DNA of 34,331 nt from positions 1 through 34,331 of the forward strand of contig JAFGGJ010000034.1 in assembly GCA_016930595.1 (NCBI GenBank), in the 5' to 3' direction. Position 1 is the stretch's first letter. Every line of letters begins with the position of its first letter. Origin of the DNA: Planctomycetota bacterium. GTDB taxonomy: Bacteria; Planctomycetota; SZUA-567; JAFGGJ01. The notes under the pieces are model-generated. The model searched no databases, had not been told where the DNA came from, and saw nothing but the letters and a program-made list of their open reading frames with translations. The position numbers and the translations under genes are program-made. This document shows, in pieces, positions 1 to 7,153 of the stretch.

Positions 1-230
1 CGGTTGCCATGCCGCCGGGCGTCCACGGATTCGCCAGCATCGGCCCGGTTGATACCGGTAACGGCTTTTTCATCATCGGGGATAACCTCGAAGCCAGCCG
101 GGACAGCCGCAGGTTCGGCGTTGTGCAGCGCGGGATGATGGTCGGCCGGGTGCTGGCCCCCGTCTCCCGGGTGAACGTAAGTGTTGTCGGTGGCACGGGC
201 GATGCAGGCGCCCATAAGGAGCGAGAATAG
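1..230 (+). CDS. Signal peptidase I-like S26 family protease, C-terminal part (5' end outside window)
   Basis: The reading frame is open from base 3 to the TAG at 228-230 and is in the same frame as rplB, which starts at the next base. About 75 C-terminal residues are visible. They hold the C-terminal S26 signature: GFFIIGDN, then S and DSR three to five residues on, then FG-V and GRVL, which corresponds to conserved box E of type I leader peptidases and nickel-SOD maturation proteases. S26 enzymes use a Ser/Lys dyad to cut signal peptides at the membrane; the Ser and Lys boxes would lie upstream, outside the window, so activity cannot be judged. The tail after the motif is short and hydrophilic, with no second membrane segment. 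None of the three forward frames here resembles ribosomal protein L23. Identification rests on the motif alone, but it is a specific one. Confidence 0.72.
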   Translation, partial: VAMPPGVHGFASIGPVDTGNGFFIIGDNLEASRDSRRFGVVQRGMMVGRVLAPVSRVNVSVVGGTGDAGAHKERE

Positions 231-1064
231 ATGGCTATAAAGGCGTTCAAACCTACTTCGAACGGCCGGCGCAATATGACCAGCCAGGATTTTTCCATGG
301 TTACCCGCAAGGGCCCGGAAAAAGCCCTTACGGAAAAACTGCCCCGCAAGGGCGGCCGTAACGCCCATGGTCACATTACTGCCGCCCATCGCGGCGGCGG
401 CCATCCCCGGCAGTACCGCACCATAGATTTCAAGCGCGATAAAGACGGCGTCCCGGCCAGGGTCGCCGCCATCGAATACGATCCCAACAGAAGCACCCGT
501 ATCGCGCTCCTTCACTACCGCGATGGCGAAAAACGCTATATCCTCTGTCCGGAAGGAGTTAGGGTCGGTTCAACCGTTGAGAGCGGCCGTGGTGTCGATC
601 CGAGGGTCGGCAACGCCATGCCCCTCAACGCCATGCCGCTCGGTTCGATCATCCATAACGTCGAGCTTATTCCCGGCGAGGGCGGCCGCATGGTCCGCTC
701 AGCCGGCGGCGCTGCCCGTCTCAGCGCAAGAGATTCAGGCTATGCGCACATCACGCTCCCTTCGGGCGAAGTGCGCAAGGTCCCGGACTCGTGCAGGGCG
801 ACTCTCGGCCAGCTTTCCAATTCGGAGCACCGTCTTGTCAACGTGGGCAAGGCGGGTCGCAACCGCCATCGGGGCAACCGGCCCCACGTGCGCGGCATGG
901 CCATGAACCCCGTCGATCATCCCATGGGCGGCGGCTCCAGCCGCCGTAAGGGCCGTCAGCCTCAGAGCAGGACCGGCGTCCTGGCCAAGGGCGGCAAGAC
1001 GCGCCGCCCCAAGGCTCGTACGAATTCCCTTATTGTCAGGAAGAGAACTAAGAAACGCCGCTAG
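231..1064 (+). CDS. rplB: 50S ribosomal protein L2
   Basis: L2 is a primary 23S rRNA binder near the peptidyl-transferase centre and is needed for subunit association. The 277-aa product has the usual length, the N-terminal [12 protein letters not shown] start, the [19 protein letters not shown]-binding segment and the C-terminal AMNPVDHP loop. The His of VDH, equivalent to E. coli His229, is kept. The next His of the common DHPHGGG motif is Met (DHPMGGG), and the usual acidic GEGR that follows is replaced by a Ser/Arg-rich stretch. ATG 231 is preceded by AAGGAG at 216-221 and directly abuts the S26 gene's stop codon, so the two are probably co-transcribed. Confidence 0.98.
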   Translation: MAIKAFKPTSNGRRNMTSQDFSMVTRKGPEKALTEKLPRKGGRNAHGHITAAHRGGGHPRQYRTIDFKRDKDGVPARVAAIEYDPNRSTRIALLHYRDGEKRYILCPEGVRVGSTVESGRGVDPRVGNAMPLNAMPLGSIIHNVELIPGEGGRMVRSAGGAARLSARDSGYAHITLPSGEVRKVPDSCRATLGQLSNSEHRLVNVGKAGRNRHRGNRPHVRGMAMNPVDHPMGGGSSRRKGRQPQSRTGVLAKGGKTRRPKARTNSLIVRKRTKKRR

Positions 1065-1092
1065 CCGGCACTGAAAGGATATGGCAGGAACA

Positions 1093-1356
1093 ATGTCCAG
1101 ATCGCTGAAAAAAGGCCCTTACGTCGACGTCAAGCTCCTGAAAAAGGTCCTGAAGCAGAAAGAATCCGGCTCGCATGAACCCATCAAGACCTGGGCTCGC
1201 GCCTGTTCCATTGTTCCCGAGTTTGTCGGACATACCTTTTCTGTTCATAACGGCATGAAGTTTGCCGGCGTGTTTGTTACCGAGGACATGGTCGGACATA
1301 AGCTCGGTGAGTTCGCCCCGACACGTAACTTCCGTGGCCACCCGGGCAACAAGTGA
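1093..1356 (+). CDS. rpsS: 30S ribosomal protein S19
   Basis: S19 binds the 3' domain of 16S rRNA with S13 in the subunit head. The 87-aa product has the family start [10 protein letters not shown], the central NGMKF segment and the C-terminal [13 protein letters not shown] signature. A start four codons upstream (ATG 1081) is in frame, but AAAGGA at 1074-1079 would then lie only one base from it. Family N-termini begin at the SRSLKKGP block, so ATG 1093 is chosen; its SD is either that AAAGGA (long spacing) or AGGA at 1086-1089 (short spacing). The stop TGA is followed after 17 bases by rplV. Confidence 0.96.
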   Translation: MSRSLKKGPYVDVKLLKKVLKQKESGSHEPIKTWARACSIVPEFVGHTFSVHNGMKFAGVFVTEDMVGHKLGEFAPTRNFRGHPGNK

Positions 1357-1373
1357 TTGGAGAAGCTCCCTTT

Positions 1374-1712
1374 ATGCCAGCGCAGTGGAAAGCCAGTCAT
1401 AGGTTCGCACGTATCAGCCCCCGCAAGGCACGCCTTGTCATGGATACCATCCGGGGTAAGTTCGTCGATGACGCCAAGGAAACCCTCCTGTACTCCGACA
1501 AAAGAGCGGCCTACCTTATCGACAGGGTCCTTTCCAGCGCGCTTGCGAACGCTACCCAGGAGACCGGCATCGATCCCACCCGCCTCGTCGTCGCAGAAGC
1601 CTTCGTCAACGACGCCCCCCGCCTCAAACGCTGGAAGGCCGGTCCCATGGGCAGGGTCCGTCCCATTGTCAGGAGAAGTTCTCATATTCATGTGATCCTG
1701 GAACAGAAGTAG
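1374..1712 (+). CDS. rplV: 50S ribosomal protein L22
   Basis: L22 lines the peptide exit tunnel and contacts all 23S rRNA domains. The 112-aa product carries the family's ARISPRKARLV N-terminal block, the NDAPRLKRWKAGPMGR hairpin that reaches into the tunnel, and the terminal RRSSHIHVILEQK strand. ATG 1374 has GGAGA at 1359-1363, about ten bases upstream. A GTG at 1353 that overlaps the rpsS stop is in frame but would add seven residues absent from the family. The length is normal. Confidence 0.96.
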   Translation: MPAQWKASHRFARISPRKARLVMDTIRGKFVDDAKETLLYSDKRAAYLIDRVLSSALANATQETGIDPTRLVVAEAFVNDAPRLKRWKAGPMGRVRPIVRRSSHIHVILEQK

Positions 1713-1739
1713 CACCCTTTTTATGGAAAGGTAGACTTC

Positions 1740-2399
1740 GTGGGTCAGAAAGTTCATCCGTACGGTTTCAGAGTCGGTATTACCAAGCCTTGGCTTTCCA
1801 CCTGGGTCGCCGGCAAGTCCGACTACGGCAATCTCCTCGTCGAAGATCGCAAGATCCGCGACTTCATCAAGGGCAAGATGAAGCACGCCGGCATCTCACG
1901 CATCACCATCGAGCGTACTTCCGACGAAGTCAGGATACTCATCCATACCGCGCGTCCCGCCATTGTCATGGGGCGTCACGGTACAGAACGGGAACGGCTC
2001 AGGGACGGCCTTTCCCGGATCACCGACAAGAAAACCGTCATCGACGTCTCCGAAGTACAGAATCCTGAAGTCGAATCCCAGCTTGTCGCCGAATCCATCG
2101 CTGAACAGCTCGTCCGGCGCGCCAGTTTCCGCAGGGCCATGCGCCGTGCCGTCACTTCCGCCGTGCAGAACGGCGCCTACGGCGTCAAGATCCGCCTTGG
2201 CGGCCGTCTCGGCGGCGCCGACATGGGCAGGGTCGAAACTACCGTCGTCGGCAGCCTCCCTCTTCATACCCTGGACGCCGACGTTGACTACGGGTTCGCC
2301 GAAGCCAACACCATCTACGGTGTTACCGGCGTGAAAGTCTGGATTTACAAGGGCAAGATTGTTAAGGAGGATGGAGCCGCTAATGGTCCTGATGCCTAA
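1740..2399 (+). CDS. rpsC: 30S ribosomal protein S3
   Basis: S3 sits at the mRNA entry tunnel and has mRNA helicase activity with S4 and S5. The 219-aa product starts GQKVHPYGFRVG, has the KH-domain region with the IMGRHG core (the GxxG-type loop) around residues 75-80, and a C-terminal domain with RRAMRRAV and GVKIRLGGRLGGADM blocks. The start is GTG at 1740, with GGAAAGG at 1725-1731 as SD. The C-terminus overlaps rplP by 17 bases, which suggests translational coupling. Confidence 0.97.
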   Translation: MGQKVHPYGFRVGITKPWLSTWVAGKSDYGNLLVEDRKIRDFIKGKMKHAGISRITIERTSDEVRILIHTARPAIVMGRHGTERERLRDGLSRITDKKTVIDVSEVQNPEVESQLVAESIAEQLVRRASFRRAMRRAVTSAVQNGAYGVKIRLGGRLGGADMGRVETTVVGSLPLHTLDADVDYGFAEANTIYGVTGVKVWIYKGKIVKEDGAANGPDA

Positions 2400-2802
2400 A
2401 AGATACAAGCACCGTAAACCTCACCGGGGCAGAATTCGCGGCAAGGCCGCACGCGGCAACTATGTCGCTTTCGGCAGCTACGGCCTCCAGGCCCTTGAGC
2501 ATGGCCGCATCTCGGGCAAACAGCTTGAAGCCGCCCGTGTCGCCGTCCGCCGCGCCATTGGCAACCAGGCCCAGTACTGGATCCGCGTTTTCCCGCAGAA
2601 GGCCTATACCAAGAAGCCCGCGGAAACCCGCCAGGGCAAGGGCAAGGGCGATATCGAATATTGGGCCGCCGTTGTCCGCCCCGGCAGCATCATTTTCGAA
2701 GTCGACGGCGTGCCCGTCGAAGTCGCCCGTGACGCCTTCCGCAGGCAGGTCGCCAAGCTACCGGTCAGGTGCAAGATGGTCTCAAGGAGGTCCTACACAT
2801 GA
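2383..2802 (+). CDS. rplP: 50S ribosomal protein L16
   Basis: L16 organises the A-site region of the 50S subunit. The 139-aa product begins MVLMPKRYKHRKPHRGR, matching the family's start, and contains the GNYVAFGSYGLQALE block and the conserved arginine-rich centre. ATG 2383 lies 12 bases after AAGGAGG (2364-2370) inside the rpsC reading frame. ATG 2371 directly after the SD is too close to be used. The stop TGA overlaps the rpmC ATG as ATGA. Confidence 0.96.
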   Translation: MVLMPKRYKHRKPHRGRIRGKAARGNYVAFGSYGLQALEHGRISGKQLEAARVAVRRAIGNQAQYWIRVFPQKAYTKKPAETRQGKGKGDIEYWAAVVRPGSIIFEVDGVPVEVARDAFRRQVAKLPVRCKMVSRRSYT

Positions 2803-3020
2803 AACCTTCCGAACTGCGCGCCGAATCCACCGACCACCTCGCCGTTATGCTTGCCGATAAGCGCAAGGCTCTTCTCGAATGGCGTATGAAAAGCGCCGCC
2901 GGCGAAGGCCTCAATCCCCATGAAGCCAACGCCACGCGCCGCGACATCGCGCGTATCCTGACCATCCTCGCCGAACGTTCCGGCGAAAACGCCCCCGCCT
3001 CTACCGGTGGCAAGGAGTAA
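2799..3020 (+). CDS. rpmC: 50S ribosomal protein L29
   Basis: L29 lies beside the exit tunnel near L23 and helps dock trigger factor and SRP. The 73-aa product starts MKPSELRAES and is almost wholly helical. The family's LxLRMQ-like block is diverged here to LLEWRMKSAAGEG, followed by a helix of the RRDIARILTIL type. ATG 2799 overlaps the rplP stop and has a strong AAGGAGG (2784-2790) eight bases upstream. An in-frame ATG at 2769 would add ten residues inside rplP and lacks an SD. Confidence 0.94.
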   Translation: MKPSELRAESTDHLAVMLADKRKALLEWRMKSAAGEGLNPHEANATRRDIARILTILAERSGENAPASTGGKE

Positions 3021-3023
3021 ACC

Positions 3024-3308
3024 GTGGACCAGCCCCTGCAGAAAACCCCCCGCAACTCCAGGCTTGTGCTCTCCGGCGTTGTCGCCGGCAGCAGCATGGA
3101 CAAGTCCATCGTTGTCGCCATCAAGAGACTTGTCAAACACCCCAAGTATGAAAAGCGTATCTACCGTACAACCAAGGTCATGGCCCATGATGAGAATAAC
3201 GAGGCCGCCGTCGGCGACGAAGTCGAAATAATGATCACCAGGCCGCTTTCCAAGAGAAAGCGCTGGCGCCTCATCAGGGTCTTGAAGACAGCCACTAAGC
3301 TGGGCTGA
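3024..3308 (+). CDS. rpsQ: 30S ribosomal protein S17
   Basis: S17 is an OB-fold primary binder of 16S rRNA. The 94-aa product shows the family pattern: a G-V-x-S-x-x-M-DKSIVV segment, the KHPKYEKRI strand, and [20 protein letters not shown] near the C-terminus. The start is GTG 3024, with AAGGAG at 3012-3017 lying across the end of rpmC. Only three bases separate it from the rpmC stop, so the two genes are surely co-translated from one mRNA. Confidence 0.96.
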   Translation: MDQPLQKTPRNSRLVLSGVVAGSSMDKSIVVAIKRLVKHPKYEKRIYRTTKVMAHDENNEAAVGDEVEIMITRPLSKRKRWRLIRVLKTATKLG

Positions 3309-3327
3309 GAAGCGTGAGGTTCTCAAC

Positions 3328-3696
3328 ATGATCCATCGTCAGACCATCTGCGACGTCGCCGACAACACCGGCGCCCGTAAGGCCATGATGATTACCGTCA
3401 TTGGCGCCGGCCGCCGCACGTATGCCAGGCTCGGCGACATCGTCGTCATGAGCGTCAAGAAGGCCGCACCGGGCTCGGATGTCAAGGCCGGCGAAGTCGT
3501 CAAGGGCGTTATTGTCAGGTCCAGGTTCCCCGAACGCCGCTCTGACGGCAGCCGTATCCGCTTCGACTCCAACGCCGTCGTCCTTATCGACAAGGAGAAT
3601 AACCCCAGGGGCACCAGGGTCTTCGGGCCCGTCGCCAGGGAATTGCGCACCAGGGGCTTCATGCGTATCGTCAGCCTGGCCGCGGAAGTGGTCTAG
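3328..3696 (+). CDS. rplN: 50S ribosomal protein L14
   Basis: L14 lies at the subunit interface and contacts 16S rRNA helix 14. The 122-aa product has the canonical length and signatures: [18 protein letters not shown] near the start, the [13 protein letters not shown] strand, the [14 protein letters not shown] block and the [17 protein letters not shown]-terminal motif. ATG 3328 is preceded by GTGAGGT at about 3314-3320. This is the first gene of the spc-type block, but no new promoter or gap is visible, so the S10 and spc parts look continuous. Confidence 0.97.
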   Translation: MIHRQTICDVADNTGARKAMMITVIGAGRRTYARLGDIVVMSVKKAAPGSDVKAGEVVKGVIVRSRFPERRSDGSRIRFDSNAVVLIDKENNPRGTRVFGPVARELRTRGFMRIVSLAAEVV

Positions 3697-3706
3697 GAGT
3701 CCTCTC

Positions 3707-4042
3707 ATGAAGATCCGCAAAAATGATACCGTCCAGATAATCGCCGGCGACGATTCCGGCAAGCTCCTCGCCTCTTCCGACAGGGGCGTGCGCGGGCGCG
3801 TCCTCCGCGTCCTCCCCTCCCGGCGCAAGGTTGTCGTCGAAGGTGTCGCCGTCACGAGAAAAGCCATGCGCCCTGACCCGCGCAAGGGCCACCGGGGCGG
3901 CTTTATCGAAAAGGAAATGCCCATCCCCGTTTCCAACGTCATGCTCGTCTGCCGCAACTGCGACAAGCCTACAAGAGTCGGCTTCCGCATCGACGGCGAT
4001 ACCAAGGTCCGCATCTGCAAGAAATGCGGGCAGGAGGTCTAG
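3707..4042 (+). CDS. rplX: 50S ribosomal protein L24 (zinc-ribbon form)
   Basis: L24 starts 50S assembly and borders the exit tunnel. The 111-aa product has the KOW motif at residues 3-35 (KNDTVQIIAGDDSGK then GRVLRVLP), the GHRGGFIEKEMPI segment and a C-terminal zinc-ribbon-like element with C82xxC85 and C104xxC107, as in many bacterial L24 proteins outside the Proteobacteria. ATG 3707 has TAGGAG (3694-3699) overlapping the rplN stop, seven bases upstream. Confidence 0.95.
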   Translation: MKIRKNDTVQIIAGDDSGKLLASSDRGVRGRVLRVLPSRRKVVVEGVAVTRKAMRPDPRKGHRGGFIEKEMPIPVSNVMLVCRNCDKPTRVGFRIDGDTKVRICKKCGQEV

Positions 4043-4047
4043 CGGAT

Positions 4048-4605
4048 ATGCCCCAGAAACCCAGGCTTCAGCTCAAATACGAAAAAGATATCGTTCCCGC
4101 TCTCATGCAGCGGCTCGGTATCGCTAATGTCATGAGCATCCCCCGCCTTGAGAAAATCTGCCTCAATATGGGCGTCGGCGACGCTCGCGAAGAGCCCGCT
4201 CTCCTCGAACAGGCCGTTGCCCACATGAGCCGGGTCGCCGGCCAGAAAGCCGTTGTCACCAAGGCCCGTACCGCCGTGTCCGCCTTCAAGATCCGCAAGG
4301 GCTGGAACGTCGGCTGCCGCGTCACGCTCCGCCAGGCCAAGATGTACGAATTTCTCGACCGGCTCATCACCGTCGCCATACCGCGCATCAGGGACTTCCG
4401 CGGCCTCAACCCCAAGTCTTTCGACGGGCGCGGCAACTTCGCCTTCGGCATACAGGAACAGCTGGTTTTCCCGGAAATCGCCCCGGACTCCGTTACCCGT
4501 CCGCAGGGTATGCATATCGTCATTACTACTACTGCAGCCAATGATGAAGCCGGCAGGGCTTTGCTGGAGGGATTCGGCCTGCCTTTCAGAAAACCGACGG
4601 GTTGA
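4048..4605 (+). CDS. rplE: 50S ribosomal protein L5
   Basis: L5 binds 5S rRNA and contacts the P-site tRNA and S13. The 185-aa product has the family blocks: [54 protein letters not shown], and [23 protein letters not shown] 4048 follows AGGAGGT (4032-4038) by nine bases. An in-frame upstream start inside rplX would add eight residues that the family lacks. The gap to rplX is five bases. Confidence 0.97.
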   Translation: MPQKPRLQLKYEKDIVPALMQRLGIANVMSIPRLEKICLNMGVGDAREEPALLEQAVAHMSRVAGQKAVVTKARTAVSAFKIRKGWNVGCRVTLRQAKMYEFLDRLITVAIPRIRDFRGLNPKSFDGRGNFAFGIQEQLVFPEIAPDSVTRPQGMHIVITTTAANDEAGRALLEGFGLPFRKPTG

Positions 4606-4618
4606 GGAGGCCCGGATT

Positions 4619-4804
4619 ATGGGTAGAATTGCTAAGCTTGCTCGTGAAAACTTCGAACCCAAGTTCTCCACAAGGTCTCGCAACCGTTGCCAGATCTGTG
4701 GCAGGGCCAGGGGCTATTACCGCAAATTCAAGATCTGCCGGCTTTGCCTCCGCCAGATGGCTCACCGCGGCGAAGTCCCCGGCATGAAGAAATCCAGCTG
4801 GTAG
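4619..4804 (+). CDS. rpsN: 30S ribosomal protein S14, zinc-binding type (S14 type Z)
   Basis: The 61-aa product is the short zinc form of S14, which binds 16S rRNA in the 30S head. Four cysteines at C24xxC27 and C40xxC43 form the zinc site. The [21 protein letters not shown] core and the C-terminal [11 protein letters not shown] are diagnostic. ATG 4619 has GAGGAGG (4604-4610) eight bases upstream, overlapping the end of rplE. Because it is the only S14 in the normal operon place, translation probably depends on zinc unless a C-minus copy exists elsewhere. Confidence 0.97.
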   Translation: MGRIAKLARENFEPKFSTRSRNRCQICGRARGYYRKFKICRLCLRQMAHRGEVPGMKKSSW

Positions 4805-4823
4805 CTAAAGGAGTCCCATCGCC

Positions 4824-5222
4824 ATGGTCATGACCGATCCTATCGCCGACCTCCTTACCAGGATCCGCAACGGCATCCTTGCCAGGAAGACCTCGGTCGA
4901 TGTCCCCAGCGCCAAGACCAAGCTCGCCGTCCTCCAGGTCCTCAAGGAGGAAGGCTTTATAGAAGATTTCGAAATCATCCCCGGCCGCCCCAGGAACTCC
5001 ATCAACATCCGCCTCAAGTACGGCCCCGCCGGCGAAAGCATCATCCGCGAAATCAGGCGTGTATCCAAGCCCGGCCTCCGTATCTATCGCGGCGTCGGTG
5101 ATATCAAGCCCGTCCTCAACGGCATGGGCATGTCGGTTGTATCCACTTCCCAGGGCGTTCTCTCGGATTCCGAAGCCAGGAAACGCAGCCTCGGCGGTGA
5201 AGTCCTCGTCACCGTCTGGTAG
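4824..5222 (+). CDS. rpsH: 30S ribosomal protein S8
   Basis: S8 binds the central domain of 16S rRNA; in enterobacteria it also represses the spc operon by binding its own mRNA near rplE. I could not identify such an mRNA structure here. The 132-aa product starts MVMTDPIADLLTRIRNG, has the VPSAKTKLAVLQVLKEEGFI helix and ends in the GGEVLVTVW block that matches the family's GGE-L--VW. ATG 4824 has AAAGGAG at 4807-4813, ten bases upstream; ATG 4830 is a possible alternative. Confidence 0.97.
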   Translation: MVMTDPIADLLTRIRNGILARKTSVDVPSAKTKLAVLQVLKEEGFIEDFEIIPGRPRNSINIRLKYGPAGESIIREIRRVSKPGLRIYRGVGDIKPVLNGMGMSVVSTSQGVLSDSEARKRSLGGEVLVTVW

Positions 5223-5230
5223 GAGATGTC

Positions 5231-5785
5231 ATGAGCAGGATAGGCAAAAAACCCATTGACGTGCCCAAGGGAGCGGAAGTCAAAATCTCCGGCAGGAATG
5301 TCGAAGTCGAGGGCCCCAAGGGCAAGCTTTCCCTCACGATGACCGGCACGATATCCGCTCGCCTCGACGACGGACACGTCCTCGTCGAACGCGGCAGCGA
5401 TGAAAGGACCGAACGCGCCAAGCACGGCCTCTACAGGGCTCTCATCAACAACATGGTCGTCGGCGTTACGAAGGGTTTCGAAAAAACCCTTATCGTCATG
5501 AGTTCCCAGGGCAGCGCCTACAGGGTCGTCCTCAAGGGCCGCACGCTGAACCTCGAACTCGGCTACTCCCAGCCGATCGACCTTACCGTCCCCGAAGGAC
5601 TCGAAGTCGAAATCCCGCAGCAGAACGTTATCGTCGTCAGGGGCATCGATAAGCAGATGGTCGGCCAGTTCGCCGCCACCATAAGAGCGCTAAGGCCCCC
5701 GGATGTCTACAGGGACCGGGGCATCAAATACAAGGACGAGTGGGTCAGGCGTATCAAGATCGCCAAGTTCGGCCTCCAGGCGTAG
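5231..5785 (+). CDS. rplF: 50S ribosomal protein L6
   Basis: L6 sits near the factor-binding site and the sarcin-ricin loop. The 184-aa product starts MSRIGKKPI and has the two repeated alpha/beta halves, with [10 protein letters not shown] in the first and the [21 protein letters not shown] end in the second; the family's common PEPYKGKGI has diverged to [13 protein letters not shown] 5231 is preceded by TAGGAG at the rpsH stop, with eight bases between the genes. Confidence 0.97.
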   Translation: MSRIGKKPIDVPKGAEVKISGRNVEVEGPKGKLSLTMTGTISARLDDGHVLVERGSDERTERAKHGLYRALINNMVVGVTKGFEKTLIVMSSQGSAYRVVLKGRTLNLELGYSQPIDLTVPEGLEVEIPQQNVIVVRGIDKQMVGQFAATIRALRPPDVYRDRGIKYKDEWVRRIKIAKFGLQA

Positions 5786-5799
5786 TGTGGAGACTTGTT

Positions 5800-6165
5800 A
5801 TGGATCCTAAAAAGAAAAATGCACACCGCTGCAGAAAACACCGGGGCGTGCGTTCCAAGATCCGCGGCACCGCGGACCGCCCGAGACTCAGCGTTTTCCG
5901 CAGCCTCAACCACGTCTATGCCCAGGTCATCGACGATGAGCAAGGCAAGACCATCGCCGCCGCCAGCACCGTCGAAAAGGAAATGCGCCAGAAGCTCGCC
6001 AAGACGAGGTCCATGGAAGCCGCCAGGATGGTGGGCGAGCTTGTCGCAAGACGCGCCAGGGAAAAGGGCGTCGTTCAGGTCGTTTTTGACCGCGGTTGGT
6101 ACAAGTACCATGGCCGTGTCATGGCTCTGGCGGATGCAGTCAGGGCCGGCGGCCTCAAATTCTAG
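5800..6165 (+). CDS. rplR: 50S ribosomal protein L18
   Basis: L18 binds 5S rRNA with L5 and L25. The 121-aa product has a basic N-terminus ([20 protein letters not shown]), the [20 protein letters not shown] strand block and the C-terminal [26 protein letters not shown] signature, where G-Y-x-YHGRV is the family hallmark. ATG 5800 is preceded by TGGAGA (5788-5793). It lies 14 bases after rplF. Confidence 0.97.
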   Translation: MDPKKKNAHRCRKHRGVRSKIRGTADRPRLSVFRSLNHVYAQVIDDEQGKTIAAASTVEKEMRQKLAKTRSMEAARMVGELVARRAREKGVVQVVFDRGWYKYHGRVMALADAVRAGGLKF

Positions 6166-6179
6166 ATTGGGAGCGTGCT

Positions 6180-6689
6180 TTGGCTATCCGTACTAAAATC
6201 GATCCCGAACCCATCGATACCACCGGTATCGAACTCGAGGAAAAAGTCCTCAGCATCAAGCGCCATGCCAAGGTCATGAAGGGCGGCCGCGTTTTCTCCT
6301 TCGGCGCCCTCACCGTTGTCGGCGATGTCAACGGCCTGGTCGGCTGGGGCTACGGCAAGGCCAAGGAAGTCCCCGATTCCATCGCCAAGGGTCTCCACGA
6401 TGCTCGCCGCAACGTCGTCCGCGTGCCCCTCCAGGGCACTACCATACCCCATGAAGTGCGCGGACACTTCGGCGCCAGCAGCGTCATTCTTCTCCCCGCT
6501 GCTCCCGGTACCGGTATTATCGCTGGCAGCGTCGTGCGCGCCGTCCTCGAATCCGCAGGCTATCGCGACGTCCTCACCAAGTCCATCGGCGGCAATAACA
6601 ACCCCCGCAACCTCATCCGCGCCGTCTTCGACGCCCTCGCCCAGCTTCGTTCCCGTGACATCCAGCTAAAACTCAGGAAGGAATCCTGA
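6180..6689 (+). CDS. rpsE: 30S ribosomal protein S5 (TTG start)
   Basis: S5 helps form the mRNA entry channel and affects decoding accuracy. The 169-aa product has the dsRBD-like N-terminal half (KRHAKVMKGGRVFSFGALTVVGD, then GWGYGKAKEVPDSI) and the C-terminal half with GTGIIAGSVVRAVLESAG and the GGNNNPRNLIRAVFDAL block. The start chosen is TTG 6180 (TTG-GCT-ATC), seven bases after GGGAG (6168-6172). The nearest in-frame ATG lies 84 bases upstream inside rplR and would give an implausible N-terminus. Fourteen bases separate it from rplR. rpmD (L30), usually next, is missing. Confidence 0.96.
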   Translation: MAIRTKIDPEPIDTTGIELEEKVLSIKRHAKVMKGGRVFSFGALTVVGDVNGLVGWGYGKAKEVPDSIAKGLHDARRNVVRVPLQGTTIPHEVRGHFGASSVILLPAAPGTGIIAGSVVRAVLESAGYRDVLTKSIGGNNNPRNLIRAVFDALAQLRSRDIQLKLRKES

Positions 6690-6691
6690 CC

Positions 6692-7153
6692 GTGGACCTG
6701 CATGAAGTCGTCAAAGGCACTTCTTCTCTCCGCAGAAAACAGAAACGGCGCGGTCGCGGACCCGGCAGCGGAAGCGGCAAGACTGCGGGCCGCGGTACCA
6801 AGGGCCTTCGCGCCCGCTCCGGCGGCAGTCTTCCCCCATGGTACGAAGGCGGCGCCACGCCCACTTATCGACGCTTCCCCAAGAAAGGCTTCAACAACGC
6901 ACGCTTCGCCTCCGTCTTCGATGTTGTCAACGTCGGCGCCGTGAACAGCTTTGACGAAAAGTCCGTCGTCGGCCCCGATGAGCTCAGGAACGCCGGTCTC
7001 GTTAATGGCCGTTTGCCCGTCAAGCTTCTTGCCAAGGGCGAAATCTCCAAGCCCCTTACCATCCGCGTCCATGCTGTCAGCGCCTCGGCGCTCGCCAAGG
7101 TCCAGGCTGCAGGCGGCACCGTCGAACTCCTGGAGAAACAGCCGAATGCTTGA
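6692..7153 (+). CDS. rplO: 50S ribosomal protein L15
   Basis: L15 is a late 50S assembly protein. The 153-aa product has the basic glycine-rich N-terminal tail (RRKQKRRGRGPGSGSGKTAGRG), followed by the GGSLPPWYEGGATPTYRRFPKKGF region typical of the family, and a globular C-terminal half ending in AGGTVELLE. The GTG 6692 start follows AGGAAGGAA at about 6675-6683; two bases separate it from the rpsE stop. The end overlaps secY by eight bases. Confidence 0.96.
   Translation: MDLHEVVKGTSSLRRKQKRRGRGPGSGSGKTAGRGTKGLRARSGGSLPPWYEGGATPTYRRFPKKGFNNARFASVFDVVNVGAVNSFDEKSVVGPDELRNAGLVNGRLPVKLLAKGEISKPLTIRVHAVSASALAKVQAAGGTVELLEKQPNA

Noticed and set aside
612..641. Tandem 15-base near-repeat (AACGCCATGCCCCTC twice, 14 of 15 matches) inside rplB
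   Set aside because: The L2 loop keeps the family length, so this is not a recent duplication; probably chance codon similarity.
2360..2382. ATG 2371 as the rplP start
   Set aside because: It touches the SD directly and adds residues foreign to L16; ATG 2383 matches the family start.
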